64,000 nt of DNA from assembly GCA_003024785.1 (NCBI GenBank), contig PUQB01000078.1:434001-498000 (forward strand), in the 5' to 3' direction. Source of the DNA: Selaginella tamariscina. Lineage: Eukaryota; Streptophyta; Lycopodiopsida; Selaginellales; Selaginellaceae. The position numbers and the translations under genes were made by a program. The notes beneath the pieces are model-generated. The model was not told where the DNA came from. It did no database searches and saw only the letters and a program-made list of their open reading frames with translations. Each line of letters begins with the position of its first letter. Position 1 is the first letter of the stretch. Below, in pieces: positions 45,141 to 56,888 of this stretch.

Positions 45141-46019
45141 CACACTGAGTACATATAGATCATACATGCGTTGAACATGATGTTTTTCAATAAAGAAGCA
45201 ACATATAATTTCTCAAGTTTGGTTTAGGGCAATGTGCATGTGTGTGCATATGTGTCTCTGTAAGTGCTTCTAATGCGTGTGCACATGTATATATAAATTT
45301 ATGATTGTGTTTATATATAATATGTGCAAAACAAACATCGAATAATTAAGAAAATAATATTAATATACACACTATGAACATATTTTAAATTATACATAAT
45401 AATATATGATTTTATCTAATATATAGCCATATATAGTTTTAATAATATATATTAATTTAATATTGATAATAAGGTTTAACACTAGAATATTCTTGAAATA
45501 ATAACAAATTAATTGAGAAAATCCCATTAATATATACAATGTAGAATAATTACTGAGATAATTAAGAATAAGACTAATTTAATTATGATAATCATGTTTA
45601 ATATTGGAATATTCTTTGAATATTAAGAAAATAACAAAATATCCCATTAATAGTAGGAAATGTAAATTAATTACTCGAGTAATTAAGAAAATAATAATAA
45701 TAAACAGACTATGAATATATTTTAAATGATACATAATAATATATCAATTTATTTATTGTATTAGTGTATATATATATATATATATAAACTTAATAATATA
45801 TACTTGAATATTAAGAATGTAGAATAATTACAAAAATTTCGTAATATTAAACAGCTTGAAGCACTTGAATGACATTAAATGCAATTTTAAAACACTCATT
45901 GGAATTGGAGAGTATATATGTCAGACTGTCGGTTATTTGTTTCAACTCATCTTAAATTTTCTTTTTGTTATTTCAAAAATTTTGAATTTCTGACATAAGT
46001 ATTGTCTGACATGTAAATT
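45141..46019. other. AT-rich interior of DNA-1
   Basis: No gene seen; very AT-rich with loosely repeated TAATTAAGAAAATAATA blocks (near 45,345, 45,500, 45,610 and 45,680). Confidence 0.6.
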
Positions 46020-46204
46020 TGAAAATACATTTAATTTCCCACTCAAATTCAGATCTGGTTCTTTCTCCGGCAAGGGTTTCTTTATTTCTTTATTTTCACT
46101 CTTCAGATTTTCTTTTTTCTTCTTAGTGATCAGCTCAGGAGCGACATTAAATTGGGTGCGCTATTGTTTATAGGAAAGCACGGCGCCTTCAGTGCTGTTT
46201 ACAA
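46020..46204 (+). promoter_or_regulatory. probable 5' leader exon of the DNA-1 transposase gene
   Basis: This is a pyrimidine-rich segment of higher GC content than its surroundings. It ends in a consensus splice donor (CAA before GTAAGTATT at 46,205). A matching acceptor (TTATGTGCAG) ends at 47,284, seven bases before the first ATG of the coding region. The inferred leader intron (46,205-47,284, 1,080 bp) encloses palindrome array 2. Inference from splice signals only. Confidence 0.45.
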
Positions 46205-46371
46205 GTAAGTATTATAAACAAATTTAAATATATTTATAAAGATTCACTCTCTTACATTCTCTCTTAAATTTTAGAATTTAGGGATTTAGGAATGCATTAG
46301 GATTACAATATATTCTGTTAGGGATTTATCCCGTTTAAATATACTTTTAACTTAATATTCTCGGTTAGCCG

Positions 46372-47140
46372 GGGCGGCGGGATTAATCCGGCCATTTTTT
46401 TTTGCCTCTTTGAAGAGGTGGCGGGATTAATCCCCACCATCTCTTTCATAGCTATGGCAGAATTAGTTCGGGCAATGCTTCTCCGCCTCTTAAAAAGAGC
46501 GGCGGATTAATCCCGCGATAACTCTCTCAACTGATAATGATTTACTTGAATTTATTAAAAGAGTTGTCTACGGGATTAATCTCGCCAACCATTTTAGGAG
46601 GCAGAGAAGGGTGGCGGGATTAATCTCGCCATTCCCTTCCTGTTTTAAATATTTGTGGGCAGAATTCATCCCGAATCTCTTTGAAATCATAGTTTCGGAG
46701 AAGTTGTGGGCGGGATTAATCCCGCCGCTTATTCCCCGTCGTCAGAGTTGTGGGCGGGATTAATCCCGCCGCCTATTCTCCTTCGTCAGTGTTGTGGGCG
46801 GGATTAATCCCGCCCCTCTTCCTCGTCGGAGGAATTTGCGGCGGGATTAATCCCGCCGATTCCCTCCGAGGAAGAGCGGCGGGATTAATCCCGCCGACTT
46901 CCTCGTCGGAGGGAGCCGCGGCGGGATTAATCCCGCCGCTACTCCTCGTCGAGGGAGTCCGCGGCGGGATTAATCCCGCCGATTCTTCTGGGGAGGGAAT
47001 CGCGGCGGGATTAATCCCGCCGACTCTCTCCGATGGGTAGAGTCGCGCGGGATTAATCCCGCCGATTCCCTCCGAGGAAGTCGGCGGGATTAATCCCGCC
47101 GACTCCTCTGGGGAGTCTGGGCGGGATTAATCCCGCCCAT
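46372..47140. repeat. palindrome array 2 (GGCGGGATTAATCCCGCC)
   Basis: About 18 units in tandem. The first seven (46,372-46,690) are degenerate; the last eleven have a perfect CGGGATTAATCCCG core, starting at 46,711, 46,755, 46,799, 46,842, 46,880, 46,922, 46,965, 47,006, 47,048, 47,085 and 47,122. Spacing is 37-44 bp, mean about 41, near four helical turns. Spacers also contain small inverted motifs such as CCTCGTCGGAGG. Each unit can form a hairpin. A frame reading GGINPA/AGLIPP repeats is only translation of the array. Confidence 0.92.
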
Positions 47141-47290
47141 CAGTTATATTAATAAAGCATGAGATATTATTTTATATATAATTATGTATTATTGCACATG
47201 CATATTATTAAGCAACCGCAGTTATGATTTCTTAGAAATATTGCATAAACAGATATCATAAATAACACAATTATTTATGTGCAGGACAAT

Positions 47291-50200
47291 ATGTATAATA
47301 CTGGAGATAAATATGTCTTCTTCGGAACAACGAGATAGTTGGCACTGGAACTGTGGAAGTTCGAGATGATAATGCATCATGTCACAATATTGCCCAAGGA
47401 TCTTGTGTGTACGTATGGGTGAACACCATTTTCAAGCATGTTGAGGTTCCGGAATGGAATTTGAGGAGGGTTCTCCTGTATTGTGGAATTTGGATGAAGT
47501 CAAGGCTGACACAGAATATACAGAGTCACAAACAAACAGTAGCACGAGTTTTCCAGATGATGGCTTGCCTGCTGTGATGGATGAGGTGATTCTCTTTCTT
47601 CATGAGATTGAGGTTGGGAGAGGCATCATCACAGCTATAAATCCAATGGAAGCAGTGTCAGAAGAGAAACTAGGGTCCGACTTCGTGGGTGTAGTTGTGA
47701 CAGAGGTTTCACCTAATGGCACTTTGCATCCTGGATCCCTCGTGAGGTGGCGAACATCTGAATTAAGACGGCAAGATGGTTCAACATATTCTGGGTTGGA
47801 TTTCAATAATAACAACCCGGAAGAACAATCATATTTGAAGAGGTTCCTTGCATTGGTCCTATTGTAAGAAAAAGGCGATTCATGGGTTGCAGATCTTCCC
47901 CTACATGTTTCAGCAAGAGGGAAGATGGATCCTACATCTTCCGAAAGTGTTATGAGCATTTCCACGATTGACTGCTGCAAGAAGAAGTGTTGTCAGATGG
48001 CAGACCGGAATGAAATTACCCAATGTAGACATGTCTTTCGTACGCTCACCCAAAAGCAAAGGCATGAGTTTGTATATGCTGCACTAACTGGGTGTATTGA
48101 TGGAATGGCTTCGGACACAGGTTATCAGAGTACATCCATGGTATTTAATAAGGTGGCCATCTGCTTCAAAGCTTGGTACAGTATATATGGGATCCCAAAG
48201 ACCACGTTCTACCGTCGGAGGGATGAGTGGTTAGATGGAGCGCGAACCTCAGTACATGGGAACACTGGCTTGGTCAAAACCCGCTCTCACATTATGGCAG
48301 CCATAGAGATACTCAAGGCTTTTGTGGAAGCAAATGCAGACAGGATGCCTCACAAATGCCGAACCACAAATGCAGGGGTCAGGGAAAATCTCAAGGTTTT
48401 GCCTTCGATCTACACTCAATTGAAGCTGTGTGAACATGTGAACAAGTGCCTCAGCTTGATGGGGCTGCAAGCAATCTGCACTGGTACCTTCAACAACATA
48501 TGGAATACTCATTTTAAGGATGTGGAGATTGCAAAACACTCTAGCTTTTCCAAGTGTGACACTTGTACATCATTGAAGGCTGCAGAGGCTTGTGCAAAAA
48601 CCTTGGTGGAGATCACTGCCATTCAAAAGAAGATGGAGGCCCACATGATTGCACAACAAACTTGCCGGTCTCAGTACTATGCACACCGCATGCTTTCTGT
48701 GTCACGCCCATCAGAGTACCTGTGCTTGATCCATGACAAGATGGATCATTCAAAGACCAGCATTCCAAAGCTCGTTGCAACACCAAAGTGCCTTGGAAAT
48801 GTCATGAAACTTCCATTTCATTGACAGGTGTGCTAACACATGGACACGGTTGTGAATCATATGGACACTTTTCACTTCCACATTGGTCTAGCGACTCCAA
48901 TTTCACTATTGGGTCGTTGGCCATGTGTTTCAGAAACCTTGAAGCCCACTCACAGACAAGTCCTATCGTGATCTCAAAGTGAAGAAACAACACCTTCAAC
49001 CTTTACATAATGCTCTCATGAACACGTCTGCACTTGAGGCTACTTGGGAATATAGAGGCATTGTCAGCAGCCTGCACAAAAAACAGATGGCCCTGTTGAG
49101 AGTTCAGGTTCAGTGGAGGGATCTAGCTCAAATAGTGTACATGTGTCCTCAACATCAAATAAGCTTCCTCGTCATTTGCTTTTACAGATGGATAATTGTG
49201 CAGGCGAGAACAAAAATAGGTAAATCATTTTACTTAAGGGTTTCTCAAGCTCATACTTACTTTTATTTTCTAGATATGTGCTAGCATACTTGTCAATGCT
49301 TGTTGCCAAAGGTGTGTTTGAAACAATCACGCTCAGTTTTCTTATGGTTGGTCACACTCATGAAGATATTGATGCGTTCTTCAGCAAGGTCTCCAACTCT
49401 ACAAAAAGGACAAGTGCACTTACCTTACCGCATATGATGAATCTTTTTGAAAATTGCATCTCCAAAAAAAGTTGTGCTTTGCTTGTGACTGAGGTGCCAG
49501 ACTTCAAAAAATTTCTCAAGGAGTATATAAAAGAGGGGAGTGATTCTTTAGTTGGTCACCTTGTGCCGCTACAATTCTTTTTCTCCATACGAGATGGTAT
49601 ACCTATTATGCAGTACAAGTTACGGCCATCAGAGCAGGAGTGGTTACCGAAAGAGGGGTTAATGCTCTTCAAAAGTGGAGAGAATGGAAAGCCACTTCTC
49701 CCAGAAGGACAACCAGACCCTATTCCATTGAGTGCCCAGCTCAAGGAACAAGAGGTTATTATTGATGGCATCAAAAAATATGTGGCATGGGTTCAAAAAT
49801 CGATGCCAAAGAATTCTGATAAGGCAACTGGTTACTCAGAACTATATAAGCATGTGGTTGACTATTGGGAGACTGTTGTTCGAGAGTTGGAAGGGCCTAC
49901 TGTCACAAGTACAGAATTGCAACACCCTTTTTGGCCTAAAACAAGGTGGCGAGAGGAGATTGAAATGACATCACTGAGCACAGACGACATAGAAGCCAGT
50001 AGTGATGTGGAAGTGCAAACCCCACACTTTGTTGGACAAAGGAACCAAAAACCTAAAGCATACTTTGATTGCTGCCAGGATCTTCAAAAACTAATGATGG
50101 TTCTCATTACTCCAGATGCGTCATATAATCAGCCTATTTGGATGGGTCAAATTATCGACACACCTGAAGTAATCACAAAAAATAGTATTGTTAAGGTTGC

Positions 50201-50420
50201 ATGGTTCAAACCACAAAAAAGGCGACACGAGAAGGAGAGCGAAAGATATAATGGATGCCTAGAGAAAACATGGTCTCCCAATCAAAAAGACCCAGCATGT
50301 TTTATAAATGTTAAATCCATTCGATATGGGTGGATGTCAAGAAGCGTTGATAAAGTCACATTAACAAAACTGCAAGGGAATGTATGTTTTCTGAAGCTTA
50401 AAGCAATTACAAAATTATAA
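47291..50420 (+). CDS. putative transposase, DUF7869-like, of DNA-1
   Basis: Read in several frames: 47,291-47,453, 47,454-47,867, 47,925-48,824, 48,825-49,219 and 49,274-50,420, with a spliceable 54-nt intron at 49,220-49,273 (AATAG before GTAAAT; TTTTCTAG before ATATG). The core resembles DUF7869-type proteins of eukaryotic mobile elements. It shows KCDTC, then LIHDKMDHSK, SLTGVLTHGHG, QMDNCAGENKNRYVLAYLSM (across the intron) and GHTHEDIDAFF, with acidic residues spaced as expected for a DDE/RNase H-like fold. The N-terminal region has a GTGTVEV-type module; the C-terminal region (about 50,040-50,350) has a small beta-rich BAH/Tudor-like stretch (IWMGQIIDTPE ... VKVAWFKPQ). At least three frameshifts remain (about 47,330, 47,455 and 48,820), so this copy may be inactive or the sequence may contain indels. 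Confidence 0.75.
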
Positions 50421-50879
50421 AATATCATATATTTAATATTCATAATTATTATAAACTCTTTAATAATAGTACCAAATTGTTTACTTAACTATATAAATTT
50501 AAAAAATGATATGGAAGATTGACTATATTATTATAGGATTTATATATATATTATTACTACTACAAATTTTTAATTAATAATGTTATATTTAAATATTAAT
50601 ATTTTAATAACAACATCAATATTTATATAATGTACCTCTTATGCTCTTCCTTAATTGTTATATTAGGCAATATATTATATAATTTAATACCTTCTACTTT
50701 TATAATGTTATTAATTTTTGTTCAATGAATGCTATAATTTATTAAAGGGTCGAATACAAAATAGAATATTCTAAAGAATATTCTGTTTTCAAACATATAT
50801 TCTAAAGAATATTCCTTTAATATTAGAAAATGCTAATTAAATAGCTAAAATTGTAATTATTAGGAAATGGGACTATAGC
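50421..50879. other. AT-rich right subterminal region of DNA-1
   Basis: Downstream of the transposase stop. AT-rich with AGAATATTCTAAAGAATATTC palindrome-like motifs near 50,763-50,812. No gene. Confidence 0.6.
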
Positions 50880-50906
50880 CATGCCCATTTTAGTTACAAC
50901 ATGCAT
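50880..50906 (-). repeat. right terminal inverted repeat of DNA-1
   Basis: Its reverse complement begins ATGCATGTTGTAACTAAA and ends GGGCATG. Immediately followed by the TAGT duplication and the resumed element D frame. Confidence 0.9.
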
Positions 50907-52961
50907 TAGTGTTACAGATTCTTAAGGAGAAGAAATTATATGCTAAGTTCTCAAAGTGTAAGTTTGCTAAGAAGGAGGTGCAATACCTTGGGCATATTGT
51001 TTCTAAGGACAATGTTGCTCCTGATCTTAAGAAGGTAGATGCAGTGAGGCATTGGCATGTGCCTAAGGACATACAAAAGCTCAAGAGTTTTATGGGCTTG
51101 ATTAATTACTATCGTTGGTTCATTCAAGGCTTTAATCATTTAGCTCTTCTTTTAACATAATTGATGAGGAAGAATGTTGCATTTGAGTGGTCTGTAAGTC
51201 AAAGGGCAACATTTGAAGCTTTGAAGACTGCATTGACAATAGCACTAGTGTTAGTTATCGCTAATGAGAACGAGTCTTATGAGGTGTAGACATATGTGTG
51301 TGGTTATGCCATTAAAGGAGTTCTTATGCAAGTTGGTCATGTCATTGCTTTAAGAGTCAAAAGTTAAATGATACGGAGTGTTGGTACTCGACTTATGATT
51401 AGGAACTAATGGCTGTTTTGCATCCCATGCGCACCTGGAAGCACTATCTACATAATGGACGTCACTTCAAAGTGTTTATTAATCACAAACCTTTGAGGCA
51501 TTTCTTAGATCAAAAGGATATAAATGCTAGGTAAGCTCGTTGGTTAGTGTTTCTACACGCCTTTTCAAGATTTATGATTGTCCATTATAAGAAGAGAAAG
51601 GAGAATGTGGTTGCAGATGCTCTTTCTCATATCAGACGATTAAATGTTATTGGAAGGAGCGAAGAAGGTTTGGTTTCTTTTATTCGCAAAGCACAAGCTA
51701 AGGATCTAGCTTGTCAGCAGCGTCTAAGTAGTTTGGTAGAGCCTTATGCTGAGTAGAATGGTTTACTACTATACAAGCAACACCTGGTAGTGCTTAAGAC
51801 GATGAAGCTTGTTGCAGTAGTCATGCAGGAGATGCATGATAGTCTATTTGTTGGACATGGCGGAGAGGACAAGATGTATGACTTGGTGAAACGTTGATTC
51901 TTCTTGCCTAACATGGAGGACATTGTGGAGTATGTTTGCACTTGTGCTAAGTGCTCCTAAAAAGTGGCTTAGCATGGATTGCTGATGCCTTTGGAAGTGC
52001 CTCAGGGAAGATGGGAGAGTATTTGTATGGATTTTATTACACATCTTCCAAGGACACTACATTGCAATGAATATGTGTGGGTCATTCTGGATCGCTTGAG
52101 CAAGTATGCTAAGTTCATTCCATTAAAGAAGGATGTAACAGCACTCGCATTGGTGTATCTGATGCTAAGCATGGGATGCTAGAGAACATCGTTAGTGACC
52201 AAGATAACAAGTTCACTTCGGCATTTAAGTAAAGTTTTATAGAGGACTCGGCACTAAGGTTAACTTTAGTAGTGGAGATCACCTATAGTCAGATGGCCAA
52301 ATTGAGCGTGTGAACTAGGTTCTAGAGGATATGTTGAGAACATGCGTGGCTGAGAAGCAAGGATAGTAGGACAAGTTCTTGCATTTGGCTGAGTTTGCCT
52401 ACAACAATAATAAGCATAGCTCTTTGAAATGTAGTCTATTTTATGCTTACAAAGGTAGACATCCTTGGTCTTCAACATATATTGGAATATGTTAAGAAGT
52501 GGTGAGAGAGGATGTTGAAGCTCATAGCTTGGCTATGGAAATGGATGAGATACTTCTGATATGTCGGAAGAATTTACTTAAGGCAAGGGACCAAGCTAAA
52601 AGGCTAGTTGATGAGAAGCGCACTTACATGTAGTTCAATGTCGGAAACAAAGTGTTTGTGTTAGTCATCTTTGCTTCCTCATTGAAGCATAATTCTCTGC
52701 AACCATTGCAAACTCAGAAGTGTGAGAAGCTAAGTCCTCGGTATGCTAGTCCATACAAGATCCTTGAGAAGATCAATAATGAGGCTTACAAGTTGAGGTT
52801 GCCTGAGGGAGTGCAACTACATCTTGTGTTTCATGAGAGTCAACTAAAGAGGGCCCTTGTACGTGGAGAAGTACTAGTATACTCACTTGAAGAGTCAAAG
52901 GAGGATGTTTGAAGCAACTTGTTTTAAACAAAAAATTGTTGATGTAAATCTTTGTAAAGTA
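50907..52961 (+). pseudogene. RT thumb, RNase H, integrase and GPY tail (element D)
   Basis: The thumb (EKKLYAKFSKCKF, VQYLGHIVS, KLKSFMGLINYYRWF) is well preserved to 51,160. RNase H (51,190-51,630) and integrase (51,800-52,640) are present but riddled with stops. Recognisable traces include SICMDFITHLPRT near 52,020-52,060. The tail 52,652-52,912 keeps a GPY/F-like module (SPRYASPYKILEKINNEAYK ... HLVFHESQLKRA). F is inserted 50 bp after the stop. Confidence 0.75.
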
Positions 52962-53483
52962 TGTCAAGCCACGATCCAGGAACCAGGAAGAGAGTAGGAT
53001 TCCAAGAACAGGAAGGCTTGACTCAAGAGCAGGACCGAGAGTAAGACAAGAACTAGGAACAGGAACAGGACGGATCCAAAAGCAAGACAGGATCAGGATA
53101 GGATCCGGGAGGTGCAGGACAGGATCCAGGAGCGAGACAAGGAGAGAACAAGAAGCAAGAAACAAAACAAGAACAAGACAAGACAAGATTGATCGTAGTA
53201 AGACTGGTGTTGATAGTAACTAATTGTACAATAATTAGGTTGAAGCTTTTATGCTCACAACTCCAAGAGCTAATCTAGGCATGAGTGCTAAAAGTGGTTG
53301 CATGCATGCAAAGTGACTGCATGCATGCAGAGGCTAAGATGAGTCCACATGTCCCTTATCCTCTAGGCATATCTGTGGCATATCCTGTAGGAATATCCTG
53401 CAACCGTATCCTATATCCGGAATCCTGGTAGGAATATCATGTAGGAAAGTCTTGCAACCCGTATCCTGTATCGGGTCATGACA
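52962..53483 (-). repeat. 3' LTR of element F (left copy)
   Basis: 522 bp, TGTCAAGCCACGATCC...GGGTCATGACA in plus sense. The purine-rich tract on the minus strand just inside (TTTAGGGCGGAGGTGC) fits a polypurine primer. Contains AGGATCCGGGA and TATCCTGTAGGAA minisatellite units. Confidence 0.9.
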
Positions 53484-53494
53484 GCACCTCCGCC

Positions 53495-54738
53495 CTAAAG
53501 ACGAGTTCCACGAGTCTTGGGACCTAGTTTAGTAGGATAATGCCGATGGAAGGTAGCAACTTTGGAAAAAACATGGAGTAAGTTGGATGTAGGTTCCCAA
53601 GTGCGATCAGTAGGCAAATAACCTTTCCAATCCACCAAGTATTGGAGTTGGCGGCGATGAAGACGAGAATTGAGGATGGCTGCAACTTTGTACTCAGGTT
53701 CAGTGTCAATGACCACATGAGAGGAAGGAGAAGAAGCACGACCGAGAAGAGAAGAAGGATGATACGGCTCCAACAAGGAGGTGTGAAACACAGGATGAAG
53801 TTTCACCGTAGATGGTAACTCGAGTCGGAAAGCTACAAGATTGACCTCCGCCACAATCTTGTAAGGGCCCAATCGTTGAAAATCCAATTTAGAAGAAGGC
53901 ATGTTGGTGCGAATATGTCGACGAAGAAGCCACACGAGATCACGAATCTTGTATGCAGGTGCCGGCTGACGGTGAGCATCAGCATGATGCTTGTATTGTT
54001 CCTGTGCCGCTCTTGCAGTATAGGATCATCTCCAGCATCTTCGTCAGGTACATGATGATCTTCGGGTTCATCTTCAGCAGGAGAAGCGGAAGGAGCAAAG
54101 TCAAAACGTGGATGGTGGCCTGTAAGAACAAAGAAAGGTGTCTGTCCTGTAGATGCGTGAACGGAGTTGTTGTAGGCAAACTCCGCCATTGGAAGAAGGT
54201 CCAACTAGTTGTCCTACTGGTAACTGATGAAGCAACAAAGATACTGTTCCAAGGTCTGAATTGTGCGTTCGGACTGCCCATCAGTTTGCAGATGATATCC
54301 TAAAGAAAGATCCGCTTTAACCTATAAACTCCGAAGAAGCTCTCGCCAAAACCTGGACATGAATTGTGGACCTCGATCGGAAACAATGCTCTTAGGAAGA
54401 CCATGATATCGGAACACTTCACGGATCACCAACTCAGCAGTTGTCTGACCTGTAGTTGTCTTGTTGTAGGGTAGGAAATAAGCCTGCTTAGTGAAACAGT
54501 CAACCACCACAAGAACTGCATCGAATCCACGAGAAGAAGGAAGATCTATGAAGAAATTCATAGAAATGAATCTCCAAGGAGCAAAAGGAACAGGAAGAGG
54601 ACAAAGAAGACCAGAGGGTGCATGATGAGGCATCTTCAACCTGTTACAAGTGTCACAGCTCCGTACAAACCTTTCCACAAAACCTCGCAACCCAGGCCAC
54701 CAATAGTTGCGAGTCACCAATTCCACTGTCTTGGCCAC
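53495..54738 (-). pseudogene. integrase and chromodomain (element F)
   Basis: Zinc domain end NYWWPGLRGFVERFVRSCDTC. The core starts ISMNFFIDLPSSRGF, where the first catalytic Asp appears as Asn (other chromoviruses have SMDF), and continues VSDRGPQFMSRFW. The DGxxER segment is broken near 54,260. After a frameshift, 53,495-53,935 carries the GPY module ([11 protein letters not shown]) and the chromodomain (LQYLVDWKGYLPTDRTWEP) ending near the polypurine tract. Probably inactive. Confidence 0.83.
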
Positions 54739-54993
54739 ACCAAAATGTCCTGTAGCTGGGGTATCATGACAATCCTATACCACACGAGTCCTGGAAATAC
54801 CAACATGAACGTATAGGAGACCTTCCCGGTACAGGAGTCCATCCTGTATGGCGAACAACTTGTAGTCTGAACGGGAACTGGAGGAAGAGGAACTTGCAAT
54901 GTCAGGATGAATGTGTGAGAACACATTCTTTGCCAAGTTGTCTGTAGCCAACTACGAACGGATGTCCTATAGGAGTGTTGAATTCGCTGGAGC

Positions 54994-56300
54994 CTAATGA
55001 ACCTGTAGTGCCGCAAGTCGGAAACGATCAGGACCCAACAACACTTGCCTTTGACAGTCATATGTAGGATCGCCTAGGATCGGTGCAAGGTAAGAGTGCC
55101 TAGACAATGCATCCGCCTTGCCATTCCAAAAACCGGGCCTATAGACGATGACGAAATCAAAACGTGATAAGAACTTCGCCCACTTAGCATGTCGCCGACT
55201 GAGAACTCGAGCCGTTTGAAAGTACTCCAGGTTCTTGTGATCCGTAAGAACTTGTACAGGATGTGCAGCACCTTCCAGGAAATGCCACCACTCCTCGAAC
55301 GAATTCACAATGGCCTTAAGTTCCTTGTCATGAATCTCGTAATTGATATCCGCCGAAAGGAACTTACGAGAATGAAAAGCTACAGGATGAAGCAACTTGT
55401 CTTCTCCAACTTGTGATAGGACGGATCCTACTGCAAAATCCGAGGCATCTGCTTCAACGAAAAAGGACGAGAAGGGTTAGGATGTGCTAAAATCGGAGCT
55501 GTCGTGAAGGCGTCCACGCTTGGAAAAATCCTGTATAAACCGCCTGTAGAAGTTTGCAAAGCCAAGGAAACATTATACATCTCGTACAGACTTGGGCTTC
55601 TCCCACTCCACAATGATCTTCACCTTGTGCATGTCCATGGAAACGCCAGCATGAGAGACGATGTAGCCCAAGAACTCCACAGAATCCCTATCGAAAAAAC
55701 ACTTCTCCAACTTCGCATACAGGCCATGCTCACGAAGCCGTTGTAGAACTAATCGTACGTGCTTGTCATGTGTTGCCTGGTCCTTGGAGAAAATCAAAAT
55801 GTCGTCGAGGTAGATCACACAAACTGGTCCAAGAAGTCACGAAAGATGTCGTTCACCATGTGTTGGAACATGGCTGGGGCATTGGTAAGGCCGAAAGGCA
55901 TCACCGTGTACTCGAAGTGTCCATACCTTGTATGAAAGGCAGTCTTCCACTCATCACCTGGATGAATCTGTATAAGGTTGTAGGCCCTTGTAAGTCAATC
56001 TTCGTGAACACCTTTGCTCCTCGTAGCCGATCGAGAAGTCTGGGATCAATGGCAACGGGTACCGATTCCAAATGGTGACTTGATTCAAACCCCTATAGTC
56101 CACAACCAAACGTAAACTCCCATCCTTCTTCTTGACAAAGAAGATAGGCGTTCCTGCAGGGGACTTTGAGTGACGAATGAAGCCGGATGCCAAGTTGTTC
56201 TCGATGTACTGACGAAGAACCTCCAACTCTGTGGGTGACAATGCATAAATCGGTCCGAACGGTGGAGTCTTTCCTTCTGCAAGATCAATAGGACAATCGT
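54994..56300 (-). pseudogene. reverse transcriptase and RNase H (element F)
   Basis: RT fingers: [30 protein letters not shown]. The palm is broken near 55,810-56,050. The catalytic MIYLDDILIFSKD is at 55,780-55,818. The RNase H region is split at 55,400-55,600 and then intact (HPVAFHSRKFLSADINYEI, HDKELKAIVNSFEEW, ADALSRHSY). Catalytic residues appear preserved, but at least three frameshifts are present. Confidence 0.84.
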
Positions 56301-56888
56301 AAGACCTATGAACAAGAAGAATTGCAGCCTTGTGCTTGTCAAAAACGTCCTTAAAGTCGTGATACTTGGATGATAAGGAAGAAGGAGGAGAAGGAGAAGG
56401 AGTAGGAGAAGGAAAAGGAGTAGGAGAAGGAAATTGAAAAATAGGAGAGTCGGATACAGGAAAGGTAAAGAGGACATAGGAGCTACTTGAAAGGCAAAAA
56501 GGTGGAAAGGGGCAGGATCAGTGGCAAGTTCATGCATGGTAGTGGTAAGAACTCAGAGAGGAGAAGGAGGGAGCTATGACTGAAAAAGAGGAAGGATCTT
56601 GGGGGGTGGAACAGAAGCAGAGTAACAAAAAGAGGCAGGATTGGAAAGAACCTGTGTAGATGTTGACGAGTGTACAGGATTGGAAGAATCCTGTATAGGA
56701 GTCCGTGGTTGCGCAGGATTGGGAAAACCTTACGAATGTGTTGACAAATCAACAGGAGGTGGATCCTGTTGAGGAGGAACCTTCGACACTGATACAGGAT
56801 TAGAAGAACCCTGTACAGGAAAACACAAACTTACAGGAATGGAGAGAGCCTGCAGATGTGCTGAGGAATTGACATGAGGTGAATCCTG

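Larger units (their letters stand above)
42933..50906 (+). mobile_element. DNA transposon DNA-1: 27-bp TIRs, 4-bp TSD, DUF7869-like gene, palindrome arrays
   Basis: The 7,974-bp insertion interrupts element D's RT. The ends are inverted repeats of 27 bp with two mismatches (ATGCAYGTTGTAACTAAA...). TAGT is found once on each side (42,929-42,932 and 50,907-50,910), and removing the insertion plus one TAGT restores D's frame exactly (HLHLV then LQILK). Contents left to right: AT-rich subterminal zone, first palindrome array, microsatellites, minisatellite, leader exon, second palindrome array in an apparent leader intron, a multi-part transposase-like gene and an AT-rich right end. A 4-bp duplication is known for several superfamilies; I cannot assign one. 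DNA-2 at 61,417 has the same terminus. Confidence 0.88.

Noticed and set aside
46750..47040. Open frame reading repeated GGINPA/AGLIPP as a repeat protein
   Set aside because: It is a translation of the palindrome array; the opposite strand and other frames are equally open and there is no start context or unique domain.
46372..47140. Regularly spaced palindromes as a CRISPR array
   Set aside because: The genome is eukaryotic with introns, the repeat is only 14-18 bp, spacers are similar to one another and no cas genes exist. It lies inside a DNA transposon.
56085..56752. Leu/Phe-rich minus-strand frames as membrane proteins
   Set aside because: They arise from the A/G-rich linker between protease and RT of element F and contain no recognisable domain.
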